DNA of 64,000 bases from Platanthera guangdongensis (GCA_039583875.1 CM077165.1:72838757-72902756); one strand, 5' to 3'. Counted from the first letter of the stretch, positions 42,901 through 53,297 are shown. Program-made: numbers and translations. The notes: generated from the sequence alone by a model not told the origin.

Positions 42901-43996
42901 ACGGCTATCCGGGCACTCATTTTATTGTTTTCTTGATGGTCTCTCGGGATATTTTCAAATCCCAATCGCGCCCGAGGACCAAGAGAAAACAACCTTCACT
43001 TGTCCGTTTGGCACCTTCGCTTATCGAAGGATGCCTTTTGGTTTGTGCAACGCGCCGGCAACCTTCCAAAGGTGTATGCTAGCGATCTTTGACGAATTAG
43101 TGGAGGATATCATGGAGGTGTTCATGGACGATTTCTCCGTTTTTGGAGATTCGTTTGATTTATGTTTAGCAAACCTTTCCCGTGTACTCCAAAGATGTGA
43201 GGACACGAATCTAGTTTTAAACTGGGAGAAGTGCCATTTTATGGTACGGGAGGGTTTGGTCTTAGGCCATAAAATTTCTAGTAAGGGCATAGAGGTAGAT
43301 AAAGCAAAAATTGAAACTATAGAAAAGCTACCTCCCCCTTCACATGTTAAGGCCGTTCGTAGTTTTTTGGGGCATGCCGGTTTCTATCGCCGGTTTATTA
43401 AAGATTTTTCTAAAATAAGTAAGCCCCTAACCCACTTGTTAGAAAAAGACGCGCCGTTCATTTTTGACGAAAATTGTTTGCGTGCTTTTTCTCTTATTAA
43501 AGAAAAATTGATTAATGCTCCTATCATGATCGCTCCCAATTGGGAGCTTCCCTTTGAGATAATGTGCGACGCTAGTAGTTTTGCCGTTGGCGCGGTGTTA
43601 GGACAACGCATAAATAAAAACTTTCATCCTATCTATTATGCAAGCAAAACATTAACCGCCGCACAGGAAAATTACACGACCACCGAAAAAGAATTATTAG
43701 CCGTAATTTTCGCATTTGATAAATTCCGCTCCTATCTCACTTTGTCTAAAATTATTGTTTTTACTGATCATTCGGCTTTGAGATATTTACTAGCAAAAAC
43801 AGATGCAAAGCCGCGCTTGATTAGGTGGATCTTACTACTCCAAGAATTTGATTTGGAGATTCGCGACAAGAGAGGAGCGGAGAACTTGGCGGCTGACCAT
43901 CTTTCGCGGTTGGAGAACCCAAATTCGGGGAGCTCATGGAGGAGGACATTGATGACACTTTCCCCGAGGAGCGCCTTCTCGCCATTCATAAGGTAA
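39950..43996 (+). CDS. gag-protease-RT-RNase H polyprotein of C
   Basis: The start chosen is the first ATG ([15 protein letters not shown]); codons before it have no ATG. 1348 residues. Gag domain about residues 115-270 ([48 protein letters not shown]). No CCHC zinc knuckle is visible. Aspartic protease about 605-715 ([27 protein letters not shown]). RT about 900-1170 ([38 protein letters not shown]; catalytic FMDDFSVF near 1058; [12 protein letters not shown]). RNase H about 1200-1320 ([45 protein letters not shown]). The frame ends shortly after [10 protein letters not shown], where relatives run on into integrase. The next frame overlaps by 61 nt, so either a one-base indel or recoding separates integrase. 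Confidence 0.93.
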   Translation: MTRGNPSPLFDLDPEIERTLRHRLRFQVPNFQDTDSLGDTPNPSLILSPSPPSSSPSSFSSSSHSPRSPSSASSNMGEPNAVEQRTMSYYARPNLDETQSSIVRPAIAPNNFELKPSIIQMVQQYVQFDGLQDEDPNAHISNFLEICDTFKINGVSDDAIRLRLFPFTLRTKAKQWLGSLPRGSITTWAQMTEKFLTKYFPPAKTAKLRNDITYFSQIDSETLYDTWERFKELLRRCPHHAIPDWLQIQTFYNGLNSQTRQHIDAAAGGTLNNKTPAAAQELIEGMALNTYQWSTPRSKPPKPAGMYEIDTVSSLSLQVEQLQKQMNEMSASSSKSTCEPQYWEPSTIAEHVDYMGNPNRPPYNPGNNFGNTYHPGIRNHPNFSWSNPGNAARPPNTIPPGYFPPQAPKAPNLEELFTKYTTTNDANIRNLTGSLRSLETQIGQIAKMLSDRQQGALPGNTEPNPKEHAKAITLRSGKEVTTSPNPVDTSPIPVDTEVIISPSSPPSKPSTLNKPKAYQPPLPYPSRMQKNRVDEHHGKFLDMFKQIQINLPFCEIIAQMPKYAKYLKDLLSNKKKLEDISTVQLNAECSAVLLNKLPKKLPDPGSFSIPCLFGDLLVKRALADLGASINLMPYSLVKKLGLGEPKPTRMCIQLADRSVKLPMGIIEDVLVKVDKFIFPVDFVIFDIEEDTEVPLILGRPFLATSRAIIDVSNGKLLLRVGDEEVTFTIDTSMKNSLSNDDSCYYLEASPEEDSLLFSEQSLSSIDHDADLEHLDLIAHENSDNLSITHAPIFELLDIGSDRLKTSYDEPPALELKQLPDHLEYLFLAEDSKLPVIVSAYLTNEEKIKLSHILKLHRRAIAWKITDLRGINPSFCTHKIFLEEHAHKTIQPQRRLNPNMKEVVKAEVIKLLDAGIIYPISDSSWVSPVQVVPKKGGLTVVPNDKNELVPTRTVTGWRVCIDYRKLNDATRKDHFPLPFIDQILERLSGHSFYCFLDGLSGYFQIPIAPEDQEKTTFTCPFGTFAYRRMPFGLCNAPATFQRCMLAIFDELVEDIMEVFMDDFSVFGDSFDLCLANLSRVLQRCEDTNLVLNWEKCHFMVREGLVLGHKISSKGIEVDKAKIETIEKLPPPSHVKAVRSFLGHAGFYRRFIKDFSKISKPLTHLLEKDAPFIFDENCLRAFSLIKEKLINAPIMIAPNWELPFEIMCDASSFAVGAVLGQRINKNFHPIYYASKTLTAAQENYTTTEKELLAVIFAFDKFRSYLTLSKIIVFTDHSALRYLLAKTDAKPRLIRWILLLQEFDLEIRDKRGAENLAADHLSRLENPNSGSSWRRTLMTLSPRSAFSPFIR

Positions 43997-45297
43997 TCAC
44001 CCTCCCCACTCCTTGGTTCGCCGATTTCGCAAATTATCTTGTTGCGAGACTCCTCCCGAATGATTTTTCTTATCAAGAAAAGAAGAAATTCTTTTCTGAT
44101 TTGAAAAATTATTTTTGGGAGGATCCCTTCCTTTTTCGTGTTTGCGCGGATCAAGTAGTGCGGAGGTGTGTTTCTCATGAGGAAGGCGCACAAATTTTAA
44201 AGCATTGTCATGAGGGACCCGCCGGTGGGCACTATAAAGCTAATCGGACGGCTCGGAAGGTACTTGAAGCGGGCTTCTATTGGCCAAGCATCTTCAAGGA
44301 TGCTCACGCCCATGTAAGTCGTTGTGAACAATGCCAACGCTCAGGTAATATTTCCCGCCGTGATGAATTGCCGTTAAATACATTTTTAGAAATAGAAGTT
44401 TTTGATTTATGGGGGATCGACTTTGTTGGACCGCTACCAACATCGCATGGAAATAAATATATATTGGTAGCGGTCGACTATGTGTCACGGTGGGCGGAAG
44501 CGCAAGCCTTCCCCACTAATGACGCCCGAGTCGTGACCCAATTTCTCAAAAAACTATTTTCACGATTTGGAGCACCGCGGGCAATAGTTAGTGATAGGGG
44601 CACCCACTTTTGTAACGCACAATTCGCTAAGATTTTGTCTAAATATGGCGTTACACATAGGTTAGCCACCCCCTATCACCCTCAAACAAGTGGCCAGGTA
44701 GAAGTAGTTAACCGTGAAATCAAACGAATTTTGGAGAAAACGGTTTCTACTAATAGAAAGGATTGGTCGGTCAAGCTTGATGATGCTCTTTGGGCTTATC
44801 GGACCGCGTACAAGACCGCTATCGGTTGTACGCCGTACCGATTGGTCTATGGGAAAGCATGTCACTTACCGGTTGAGCTTGAGCACCGCGCCTTTTGGGC
44901 ACTTAAATTTTTAAATCTAGATGAAAATTTGTCCTCCGAGCTTCGGAAATTCCAAATTAACGAGCTCGATGAGTGGCGCTCCTTAGCCTATGAAAGTAAT
45001 AAACTTTATAAGGAGCGCACAAAATTTTATCATGATAAAAAAATTAAGCACCCTAAAGATTTCAAACCGGGAGACCAAGTCCTTCTTTACAATTCGCGCC
45101 TCCGACTTTTTCCGGGCAAACTCAAGTCCCGATGGTCCGGCCCTTTTATTGTAAAAGAGGTATGGCCATATGGGACAGTGCTTATCTCGCACCCGGAACA
45201 AGGCGAATTTAAAGTGAATGGGCACCGGTTGAAGATATTCCTCGCCGGTGATACTACTAATGAGTACCGGGAGGAAATTAACCTCCCGAACCCATAA
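43936..45297 (+). CDS. integrase of C, in a shifted frame
   Basis: 453 codons from an ATG at 43936, but homology ([16 protein letters not shown]) suggests that the natural start is inside the polyprotein. Zinc-binding region about residues 90-140 ([35 protein letters not shown]). Catalytic core about 150-310 with the three acids in [23 protein letters not shown] and [12 protein letters not shown]. Then [31 protein letters not shown], and a C-terminal domain with [29 protein letters not shown]. No chromodomain. It inserts the DNA copy into the chromosome. The domain set is complete; only the frame relation to RT is off. Confidence 0.93.
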   Translation: MEEDIDDTFPEERLLAIHKVITLPTPWFADFANYLVARLLPNDFSYQEKKKFFSDLKNYFWEDPFLFRVCADQVVRRCVSHEEGAQILKHCHEGPAGGHYKANRTARKVLEAGFYWPSIFKDAHAHVSRCEQCQRSGNISRRDELPLNTFLEIEVFDLWGIDFVGPLPTSHGNKYILVAVDYVSRWAEAQAFPTNDARVVTQFLKKLFSRFGAPRAIVSDRGTHFCNAQFAKILSKYGVTHRLATPYHPQTSGQVEVVNREIKRILEKTVSTNRKDWSVKLDDALWAYRTAYKTAIGCTPYRLVYGKACHLPVELEHRAFWALKFLNLDENLSSELRKFQINELDEWRSLAYESNKLYKERTKFYHDKKIKHPKDFKPGDQVLLYNSRLRLFPGKLKSRWSGPFIVKEVWPYGTVLISHPEQGEFKVNGHRLKIFLAGDTTNEYREEINLPNP

Positions 45298-45629
45298 ACG
45301 AGTGCCCCGCTTGGGTCGAGCTCAACGACCATAAACAAAGCGCTTGTGGGAGGCACCCCATGCTTATCTTTTCCTCTTATTTTTTTTTTTAAATTAAATT
45401 TTCGCAGGTTTGAAGGACATCTTTTTCGGCGTGACGATCGAAGGAGTTGAGCGTCAAGTCTACGCGTTTCTTCAAGTCGGTAACTTTTGTTTTATTATTG
45501 TTTAGTTGACCATCAAAAAATTTTTTTTTTATAAACAAAAACACAAAAAAAAAATCAAAAGAAGAAAAAAAAAAAAAAAAAAAAAAAAACAACAACAAAA
45601 ACAAAGAAAAAAATTTTCTGCTCCGACAC
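45298..45629 (+). other. Non-coding spacer after C integrase, A-rich tract
   Basis: It contains a short conserved-looking AAGCGCTTGTGGGAGGCACC segment (45339-45358) like that seen after pol in other Athila/Tat elements. There is an acceptor-like TTTTCGCAG near 45407, and an A-rich tract (45535-45613). No gene. Confidence 0.7.
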
Positions 45630-46270
45630 GCCTCTGTCACGGGCGTGACCTATGGGTCACGGGCGTGACCGAGACGTGTTTAGTTCGTCGAGCGAAACCC
45701 GAGAGTGGTTTCGTCGTGCGCAGCGTTCCGTTCGTCTTTCGGTCCTATCACGGGCGTGACCATCATTGGTCACGGGCGTGTCTAGCCCGAAACTTCGTTC
45801 GACGAAGTGAAGCTGGAAAACTTCACTTCCTGCCCAGTCATGGCCGTGACAGTGTGTGTCACGCCCGTGACACTCACTAGTCACGGTCGTGACTAGTCCG
45901 AAAAAAAATTCCTAAAAAAAAAAAAATATATATTTACTCGTATTCAGATACACGCCCAAGGGTCACGGGCGTGACCCTGGGCCGTGTCGTCGAATCCGAG
46001 GCGTGACCCCGGGTCAACGCCTCGGATTCCTTTTAGTTGTTTTTTTTTTTATGAGACACGCCCATGGTCACGGGCGTGACCATGGGCGTGACCTTGGAAT
46101 CCAATGCCAGTGCATTGGATTCCTGCGCCGATCACGCCTTACACGCCCAGAGTCACGGGCGTGGCTCTGGGGCGTGACCAGGGAATCCGAGGCAGGAGGC
46201 CTCGGATTCTCCTTTTTTTGTCCCGTGCTTGTCACGCCCCCTGTCACGGGCGTGACAGGGGGGCGTGACC
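45630..46270. repeat. TCACGGGCGTGA palindrome array before ORF3 of C
   Basis: Eight CACGGGCGTG cores plus one reversed (CACGCCCGTG near 45860). Four compound palindromes (about 45954, 46057, 46142 and 46233) have outer CACGCC/GGCGTG arms. The array also holds TTCGTCGAG and TTCGACGAA motifs (45683-45800) like those of copia elements B and F. Confidence 0.92.
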
Positions 46271-46284
46271 AACCCGAAAACCCC

Positions 46285-46292
46285 TATAAATA
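46285..46292 (+). promoter_or_regulatory. Internal TATA box before ORF3 of C
   Basis: TATAAATA, 14 bp after the final palindrome unit (GTGACC ends at 46270) and 92 bp before the ORF3 ATG. The intervening leader is pyrimidine-rich. The arrangement copies the LTR promoter. Confidence 0.75.
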
Positions 46293-46383
46293 GGGCTTTT
46301 CCCCCTCTTCTTCCTCCACACCATCCACCCTTCTCTTCTCCCTTTGCTAACCCGATTCCTTCCTTCTTCTCCCCTCTACCAAA

Positions 46384-47589
46384 ATGCCTCGCCACCACCC
46401 TCGCTCCACCGCTTCCTCCTCCGAGCACCCCGCGGATCCCGCAGCAGCGGAAGCCATGCTTCTTTTCCAAAACCAAACCCAGCAGGAGCGCAGCGAGCGC
46501 CTACGCGCCAAACCCCTTGGCGTGTTCCGCATTTTAGATTGGGCGATCCTCGCCACATTTGGAGCTGCGGATTTGGTACGGGGATTTCTGTCCACCCCTG
46601 GATGGAGTTCTCTCTTCTCTATTTCCGAGCATGCCTTTCTTGAACTCACCGTTGAGTTCTTGGCTTCCTTCGAGTTCCGCTGGGCGGCCGATGACGACTT
46701 CATCATCTTTCGCATAGGTGGGATGGTGCATCAGCTCACCATCCGCCAGCTCAATGTCGTCATGGGCTTCTGCTCGGAGGCTTTTTCCCAATCTCCCGCC
46801 TATCTCGATTTACTTACTGATTTCCCGACCGATTTCAACCTTCTCGCCTTTTGGGCGGAAATCAGTAGTGACACCGCCCCATACACCCCAAAGAAATCCA
46901 AAGGCAGCCAACTCATTTCTCCCGCCTTACGTATTCTCCACAACCTCCTTACCTTCACTATTTCTGGTCGCGGCGATAGCCACGGGGTGGTGACTCGGGC
47001 AGACTTACTATATTTATATAGTATGTTTTACCGGGTTCCCCTCAACCTTGGTTATCTGCTCGCCATTTTCTTTCGGCACCAGGCCGAAAATGCGAGGTTG
47101 GGAGCAGTGCACGGCGGGAACTTCATCACTTTCCTCGCGAAGCAGCTCGGCATTTGGGATGCTCTTCCACGTCTCAGCTGCGTCCAGACGCCGCAAGTTA
47201 TCCAGTTCCAGACCCTTCAGGCCCTCGGCCTAGCGCGGCGACGTGATGGAGAGTTTGAGGCTATTCCCCCCGCAGTCGTTGGTGGAGATCTTGGCCTTGA
47301 TTACGGTGCGGGTCCCAGCGGCACTATTCACTCGCCCCAGATTCCTCCACCACCGCAGGACCCTTCTTCCGAGCTCGGCCCTCAGAACTATTGGGATCGT
47401 CAGTTTGCGTCTCTTCACACACGCTTAGATACGATGCAGGCCGATTTTGACGCTCGATTTGTGAGTTTTGACACTCGATTTACCACGCTAGCAACAAATC
47501 AAGCCTCCTCCATGGCACGTATTGAGCGTGAGTTTTCAGACCTCCGGACGCACTATCAGGAGCCGCGGCAGCATAGCGATGAGGATTAG
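46384..47589 (+). CDS. ORF3 of C, Athila-type extra protein
   Basis: 401 codons, fully open, the first ATG after the internal TATA box. The N-terminal 30 residues are polar. A globular domain follows, with FSISEHAFLELTVEFLASFEF, FIIFRIGGMVHQLTIRQLNVVMGF, SPALRILHNLLTFTISGRGDSHGVVTRADLLYLYSMF and LGYLLAIFFRHQAENARLGAVHGGNFITFLAKQLG. The last about 60 residues form a likely coiled coil (LHTRLDTMQADFDARF...). It resembles the Athila ORF family and, loosely, the copia ORF3 domain (EFL...G....L....L..V(M/L)). It stands where env-like genes occur, but I see no signal peptide, furin-like site or convincing membrane anchor. The molecular role is unknown. Confidence 0.8.
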   Translation: MPRHHPRSTASSSEHPADPAAAEAMLLFQNQTQQERSERLRAKPLGVFRILDWAILATFGAADLVRGFLSTPGWSSLFSISEHAFLELTVEFLASFEFRWAADDDFIIFRIGGMVHQLTIRQLNVVMGFCSEAFSQSPAYLDLLTDFPTDFNLLAFWAEISSDTAPYTPKKSKGSQLISPALRILHNLLTFTISGRGDSHGVVTRADLLYLYSMFYRVPLNLGYLLAIFFRHQAENARLGAVHGGNFITFLAKQLGIWDALPRLSCVQTPQVIQFQTLQALGLARRRDGEFEAIPPAVVGGDLGLDYGAGPSGTIHSPQIPPPPQDPSSELGPQNYWDRQFASLHTRLDTMQADFDARFVSFDTRFTTLATNQASSMARIEREFSDLRTHYQEPRQHSDED

Positions 47590-47797
47590 CCGGCTTTCTT
47601 TTTCTTTGGGATTGTAGACCGCCCTCTTGTATCTTTTCTTTTTATCATTTTCTTGTCCTTTATCATGTATCCTTTCTTTTTCGTAAAATAAAAAAAAAAA
47701 TATGTTTTGCTTCAGTTTTGTCTTCCAGGTACATTTTGGTGCTGCATGACCCGTTTCAGGGAAGTCTCCTATCTTTTCTCTTTATTTATTTATTTTT

Positions 47798-47831
47798 CAT
47801 TGGGGACAATGTCTTGTTTAAGTATGGGGGG
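47798..47831 (+). promoter_or_regulatory. Internal hairpin and polypurine-like module of C
   Basis: Hairpin CATTG-GGGA-CAATG (47798-47811), then nine bases, then AGTATGGGGGG (47821-47831) and ATATT. It parallels the true 3' PPT module at 49311-49349. Confidence 0.6.
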
Positions 47832-49310
47832 ATATTTCTCAAGCAAAACATACAAAAATTATGCTAATTTAAAAAAAAAAAAAAAAAAAAAACAAGAAAA
47901 AAAAAAGGAATTTATTTCTTTTGTGTAATTTTGTTTTTTCTTATTTTACAAAAATACAAAAAAAAAATAATTTTTTTTTTAAAAAAAAAAAATATACAAA
48001 AAATAGGATTACTTTCAAAATTAGGGAGATCTTTATTTCTCTATTTACTCACATGCGACATTCTAGGTATTCAACTTTTACATAAGTTTAGAAAATTTTT
48101 GATGCTTTAAATTGAATTTTGAATTTTGTAGTAGAACTGTTGGTCATGCTGTGTTTCTAGTTAAGTGCACATGTTAGTAGAATTTGAGTAGAATTAAATA
48201 TTCAGCATACAATTAGATTTTTCTTTTTTCTGAATGCGTAGAAATAGTTTATTTTACTTCTACTTGGAAACCGACAAAATCTAAAAATATTTTAGGAGAG
48301 TGTGTAGAAGTTTACTAGAGAGATATTTCGCGGATCAAGAAAGAGGTATTCTTTCTCGATGTCTAGAACTTGCCCTCTAGCTATTCTCAAGACTTTGCAT
48401 AGGTTAAACTCATTAGCATGAAAATGATTTAGGCATTTCTTTTTGGCTAGTTTGAGCCTTTGCACCCGTACCTAACGTTTCTCCCTTGCTAAGCCAATTT
48501 GAGCCTCTACCCTTCCTTTTGATATAGCTCCATCAACACTTTACCAAAGCCTAAAAAGCATCCTAATTACACACCTAAAACCGAGCTTGAAATTATAGAT
48601 AAAACAAGTTTATGTGTGATTAGGAGTCATTTTATTTTGGTGGCTTTTGAAAAAATATACAAGAGTTGTTCTATTTTTCACTTCTCCTCTAAAAAAAAAA
48701 ACCAAAAAAAAACAAAAAAAAAAAAAAAAGAAAAAAAAGAAGAAAAAAAAAGAAGAAAAAAAAAAGAAAAAAGAGGAAGTTGAAAAAAATATTCAACATA
48801 TTGAAAAAAAAAAAAACAAAAGGAATTGGCGAAGTTTTTCAATTTATTTTGTGCAAGCTCTCTTTAGGTTTTGGTGTATCTACCCATCGCATTTATCTTT
48901 GTTTTTCCAAACCAAGAACCTAAGCCTACATTCCAACCTACTTAAGTCCTACTGATTTGTGCTTATAAGTTAACCTAGTGCCGTGGCGAGAGTGTGAAAG
49001 GGCAAGCCTATGGCCATCGACATTGATGGATTTCTTTGGAGGGTATCCCGATCTTCGATTTGTGCAATGTTATCTTAGCAAACACGCTACTTTCTCCCTA
49101 AACATGATTCGAAGATTTTTCGTGTTTCCATCTTTGAAGTAAAAATAATAAGTGGAAACACATTTTAGAAAATTAAAAAACTAATTTGTATGCTGAGTAG
49201 GTTCTTCTACAATAATTACTACAAGCATAGGCATAAGACTTCGCATTCTACTCCTTATATTCAATTTTCGTTTTTAGCGTTAAAAGTTTTCTACTCTCCA
49301 TGTGAAGTTG

Positions 49311-49349
49311 TTTGCTCGGGACGAGCAAACGAGTAAGTATGGGGGTATT
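49311..49349 (+). promoter_or_regulatory. 3' polypurine tract of C with upstream hairpin
   Basis: Hairpin TTTGCTC-GGGAC-GAGCAAA (49311-49329), then AGTATGGGGGTATT (49336-49349) abutting the 3' LTR. Confidence 0.85.
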
Positions 49350-51034
49350 TGATAACTCTAATTTTGTCCAACTTTTTACATTATTTTTTATTTAATAATT
49401 AGTTAGTTTATAATCATATTTTGTAATTTTATTATTGAATTTTTCTAATTTCTTATTTCAGGGCAATCTGGGCTGCAAATTTCAATTTGGAGTCTATATG
49501 GTTGACCAGGAGACAAAACTAGAAAAAAGAAGGAAAATTTCAAATGTACACGCCAAGTCACGGGCGTGACCAAAATGGTCACGGGCGTGACATCCTTTCG
49601 AGAACCCGGCGCGTGGAAGTATCTCTGCCACGTCAATTAAAATTACACGCCTTAAGGTCCCGGGCGTGACCATCATTACACGGGCGTGGCGATCATTACA
49701 CGGGCGTGTACTCCAGGCGTGACATCCAGTGCCCTGCCCTGACTTCCAGTCAACGGCAGTTTCACTTTGCAACAAGTCACGGGCGTGACACGTTTGGCAC
49801 GGGCGTGACTAACCCCGTGACAGCCCGGCGTGCCGACTCAATGCTGCAGTTTCAGTCGCTGGGAGTTTTCTAAAGGCACGCCCACGGTCACGGGCGTGAC
49901 CAGGGGCGTGACCCCTCCAACAACGGCCGGAGTTATTCCCGCCGTTTCTGCTTCCCGCCGTTCTTCAACAACCGTCAAGACACGCCCTAGGTCACGGGCG
50001 TGACCTAGGGGCGTGACCCGCAAATTAACAACTTTTGGCGGTTTCGCGCCAACGTTCAGAAGACTTGAAGACGACGGTTCCGAGACCGACACGCCCTAGG
50101 TCACGGGCGTGACCTAGGGGCGTGACCATCCAGCAACTTTTTCTATAAATTCCAGACAGCTTCAGATGGCGAGGAGGAGATTTTTGGGGAGCTTAGTTCT
50201 GTTCTATTTACTGTTTTTCCTGCATTTTCAATTCCTAGTGTAATCTTTATTTTCAAGTCTCTTCTTAAATCATGTCTTTCTTTATGCTTTCATGTAATCC
50301 TCCCATCATGATGAGTAGCTAATTTTCCAATTAGCACTTGATCATGATGAACTTTGGAATGGAATAAAATTCTTATTTTTGTCTCAAATTAGCAAGCATT
50401 CTATTTTCTAAACTTTGGTTTATCTTTGATTTAATTTTTCTTCGAATTCATAAGTTGCAAATTATGTTTATTCGAGCTTAGATTCGTATCCTAGATTTAC
50501 CGAGAGGTTGTGGATACGAGTAGATCACTCAAGGATAAAGAGAACTTCTTGCACCCCTCGAGAGAGGAACGCAAAATTCTTCCGCCTTGAAGTCAACTCC
50601 ATTAGTGAGGTTCACCGCCTAAAGCAAGCTTAGGTCTTTCGACTGGCCGAGAGGTCTTAATCGATCTACCTAAGGTTAGTCGAGTGCGTATTCTCGAGAG
50701 AGGCGCTTCGTAGCTTTGGAACCTCCGCGGTCGAAGTTAATAATTTAGATGCTTGTGCTCTTTAATTTTGTGGAATTTTATTCTAGGTCAAAGGGATTCT
50801 AGATCAAGTGCTAGTCTTTTATTCATCGAATTTCTCCTCTTAATTTAACGTTTGTTTTCGTTTTCGCAAAAACCAATTTTCCGATCGATAAAATAATAGT
50901 TCGTCCTTGTGAGTACAAATACTCAACGGTCCCCGAGTTTAAATACGATATTTCCTATACTAATTTCGATAGGTGCACTTGCCTAGTTGAGAGTTTAGTT
51001 TGGATACTTTTCAAAACTTATAAAATCTTCATCA
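49350..51034 (+). repeat. 3' LTR of C
   Basis: 1685 bp, essentially identical to 38139-39823 (offset 11211). The palindrome array is at 49557-50127 and TATA at 50144-50150. GTTTA follows at 51035. Confidence 0.96.
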
Positions 51035-51039
51035 GTTTA

Positions 51040-52430
51040 CTTAATATTACATGATTTACAAACCACGGCACACAGGCCGGTCATACATGAATAAAAGCAG
51101 TAAACACTACAATTAGGCCCTCGAGGGTCGGCTTCGCAATTTGGGCTTTAGCCCGCTATTGACCGCTTGGTCCAGCAGCACCTGCAAGCAACAAAACCAC
51201 CGCACGGTGGCAAACAAAGGGCAGCGGTCAGCAATGCTGACCAAATTATAACGATCCCGCCCCGGCTTGGGTCGGCGATGCTCCTTCCCTGCACTTATTA
51301 GCATAACCATGCAGTATATAAATATACATTGCATCACAGGCGTTGGCACGCACTGCCACACTCCCCGTGCTCTCAGGGCACATTCTCGATGAATCGGTCG
51401 ATGTCAAGTCAATTTAAGCCATAGACATTCTGATCACAACACCGCAACTTTGACGGCCACACTATGAGCATTTTGCCTTCTTGGCATGGTTCACGTCAAT
51501 TTAAGCCATAGAATACCGAAGACCCTCATCCATGCCAATGGCAAGTGCCACGTACCCTTAGGTCTCTTTAACCGAACGGCATAGAACGGGTACGGTTCCA
51601 TCTAACACGTGCTCACAATGCAACGACAATTTAAGCCATATGTGCGGGTCAAACTTCTCCCGAGTCCCGTTTCCAACACAAAATCACATAACCCGGTTAT
51701 GTTTAAGTTGGCTCCCAGGCCACCAAGTTGGCAAGATCACGCATCCGCCCAGTTTTCCGGGTGCACCTTAGGGTTACTCCCAAAAGCTCCCTGTTGCAAT
51801 CTACCATGTAGAAAACCCGAAGAACAAACAATCACACGGAGTCTTCTCCGGCATTTATGCAATGCAACATCACCGATCCAGACCAACATGTCTGGATAGG
51901 CTTCACACATCAGGCCTATGTCCGTTCTCGCTTACGGACTCTACACAATGGGGACTATTCATGTCTACTGGTAGGAATGACTCCAACTCACCGCAAACTC
52001 GCGAGAGCGGGCTTCCTATGCAAAGAAGGAGAGCTTCACATGCTCAAGAAGAGAATCGTTACCCTAGTGTTCTTCCTTGGCGCCATGGAAAAGTAAGCGG
52101 ATGAAAAGCACCGCACTCTCCTTGCCTCTGTAGATCCGAAGTCGGCTCGTGATTTGGAGCTTCGAAGCTCCTCCAATGGCCGGATCTAGCTTCTTCTTCC
52201 TCCTTTGCTCTCACGTCTCTCTTGACTTAGAAAGAGAACCACTCAAGTAAAAATGAGGGTTTTAAGGGTCCAATCCCGTGTATATCCCATCAGGAATAAC
52301 CCCCAGCCGTTGGATCCCAAATTAAAGAAATGAACGGCCTTGATTCGGGCCTGAAATATTAAAACTGGGCCAAACACGTCCTGCGACACGCCCATGTCCA
52401 GGGCCATGTCCCCCATTCGCCATCAAAATC
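51040..52430 (-). repeat. LTR of element D, right portion up to E
   Basis: Continuation of 37878-38138 after C is removed. It has the same block order as A's LTR (TTATAACGATCCC; GTCTTCTCCG; CAGACCAACATGTCTGGATA), and near 52384-52412 degenerate CGACACGCCCATGTCC palindromes. It is broken by E at 52430/52431 (AAATC is E's left target site). No gene. Confidence 0.82.
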
Positions 52431-52749
52431 TGAAAGATATTGTACCTAAACACCTAGAGGGGGGTGAATAGGTGACTTGAATCTTTTTAACTTTTTAGGC
52501 AGCAATCAGATAATATCACAGAATTCTAGCTACTTTATCACAGCATACATTCAGCAATCACAGAATTCCACAGCACACAGTAGACACACAGTTTTATAGT
52601 GGTTCCCCAAGATTTGGGTACATTCACTTTCCCCCTCCGCCTATCTTGTAGTGTACTAGATTCGGCCAAACTTCTCCACTATCTCAGAACCCCAAAATAG
52701 GTTCCTACACCTCAGGCCCAAGTCCCTAAAACTCAGCTTCTTCACAAAG

Positions 52750-52860
52750 CCTACACTCAGCCACCAAGGCCTACACTCAGCCACCAAGGCCTACACTCAG
52801 CCACAATAGGCCTACACTCAGAGATTCCAATCTCCTACACTCAGGCACTCAAGCCCTACA
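52750..52860. repeat. 20-bp tandem repeat in E's LTR
   Basis: CCTACACTCAGCCACCAAGG repeated with an exact 20-bp period, then degenerate CCTACACTCAG units. The same array is in the other LTR at about 63579-63690. Confidence 0.9.
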
Positions 52861-53289
52861 CTCAGCCTTTATAATTACAGGCTTACAAAGACTCAGATCC
52901 CTAAGGATCCTACAAGATAATATGAATACAATAATTGTAACTCAACAACTCAGAGAAAAAAGAGAAGAGTTGTGAGTTTCTTGATGAGTTCTTGGAAGAA
53001 CTCAGCTGAAATCAATCTGACTTGGCTTTCTTCAAATTTTCTTGAAAGTAGAACTCAATAAGATTGATCTCCTCTGCAGTTGATCCTTGATCTCTGCTAC
53101 TTAAGATTTAGAATAAATCTGAACCCTTCTTCTCAGCCTGGTTCCAACGGCTGACTTCTTAGATGGAGCTCTCTCTCTCCAACTTCTTAGATCTTCACTA
53201 GATTCTTCAAGGAATAGCTAGATCTTCTTCTTGTTAATGATCACGTGAACATTAATTCAATCAATCTCTAACTGTTGACAGTATAAGCC

Positions 53290-53297
53290 TATTTATA
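53290..53297 (-). promoter_or_regulatory. LTR TATA box of E
   Basis: TATAAATA on the minus strand in the context GCCTATAAATAGGC, downstream of the GTGTCGACAC array. Confidence 0.75.

Larger units (their letters stand above)
47590..49349 (+). other. Non-coding 3' region of C
   Basis: About 1.76 kb without a credible gene. It holds a hairpin plus PPT-like module at 47798-47831, long A-rich tracts (47870-48000; 48690-48820) and ordinary AT-rich sequence. It ends in the 3' polypurine tract. Confidence 0.75.
38139..51034 (+). mobile_element. Element C: complete Athila-type Ty3/gypsy retrotransposon
   Basis: 12896 bp, plus strand, both LTRs 1685 bp, TG...CA ends, perfect target duplication GTTTA (38134-38138 and 51035-51039). 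It has an Asp-tRNA-type primer site, gag-pol, integrase, a palindrome-rich spacer with its own TATA box, ORF3, about 1.7 kb of non-coding DNA and a 3' polypurine tract. I found only two substitutions between the LTRs (near 38518 and 38719 against 49729 and 49930). It is the youngest insertion in the window and the only plus-strand one. Confidence 0.96.

Noticed and set aside
45535..45613. Poly-A tract as evidence of a retroposed mRNA
   Set aside because: It lies inside element C between integrase and the ORF3 array, with no flanking duplication or cDNA-like sequence upstream.
46384..47589. C ORF3 as a retroviral-type envelope
   Set aside because: No signal peptide, cleavage site or clear membrane anchor; position alone is not enough.
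48647..48955. Lys-rich small protein at 48647-48955 and a similar one at 45506-45880
   Set aside because: Encoded by A-rich low-complexity DNA in the non-coding parts of C; no conservation signal.
37878..52430. D called as a complete element
   Set aside because: Only LTR sequence is visible before E; internal domains, if any, lie outside the window.
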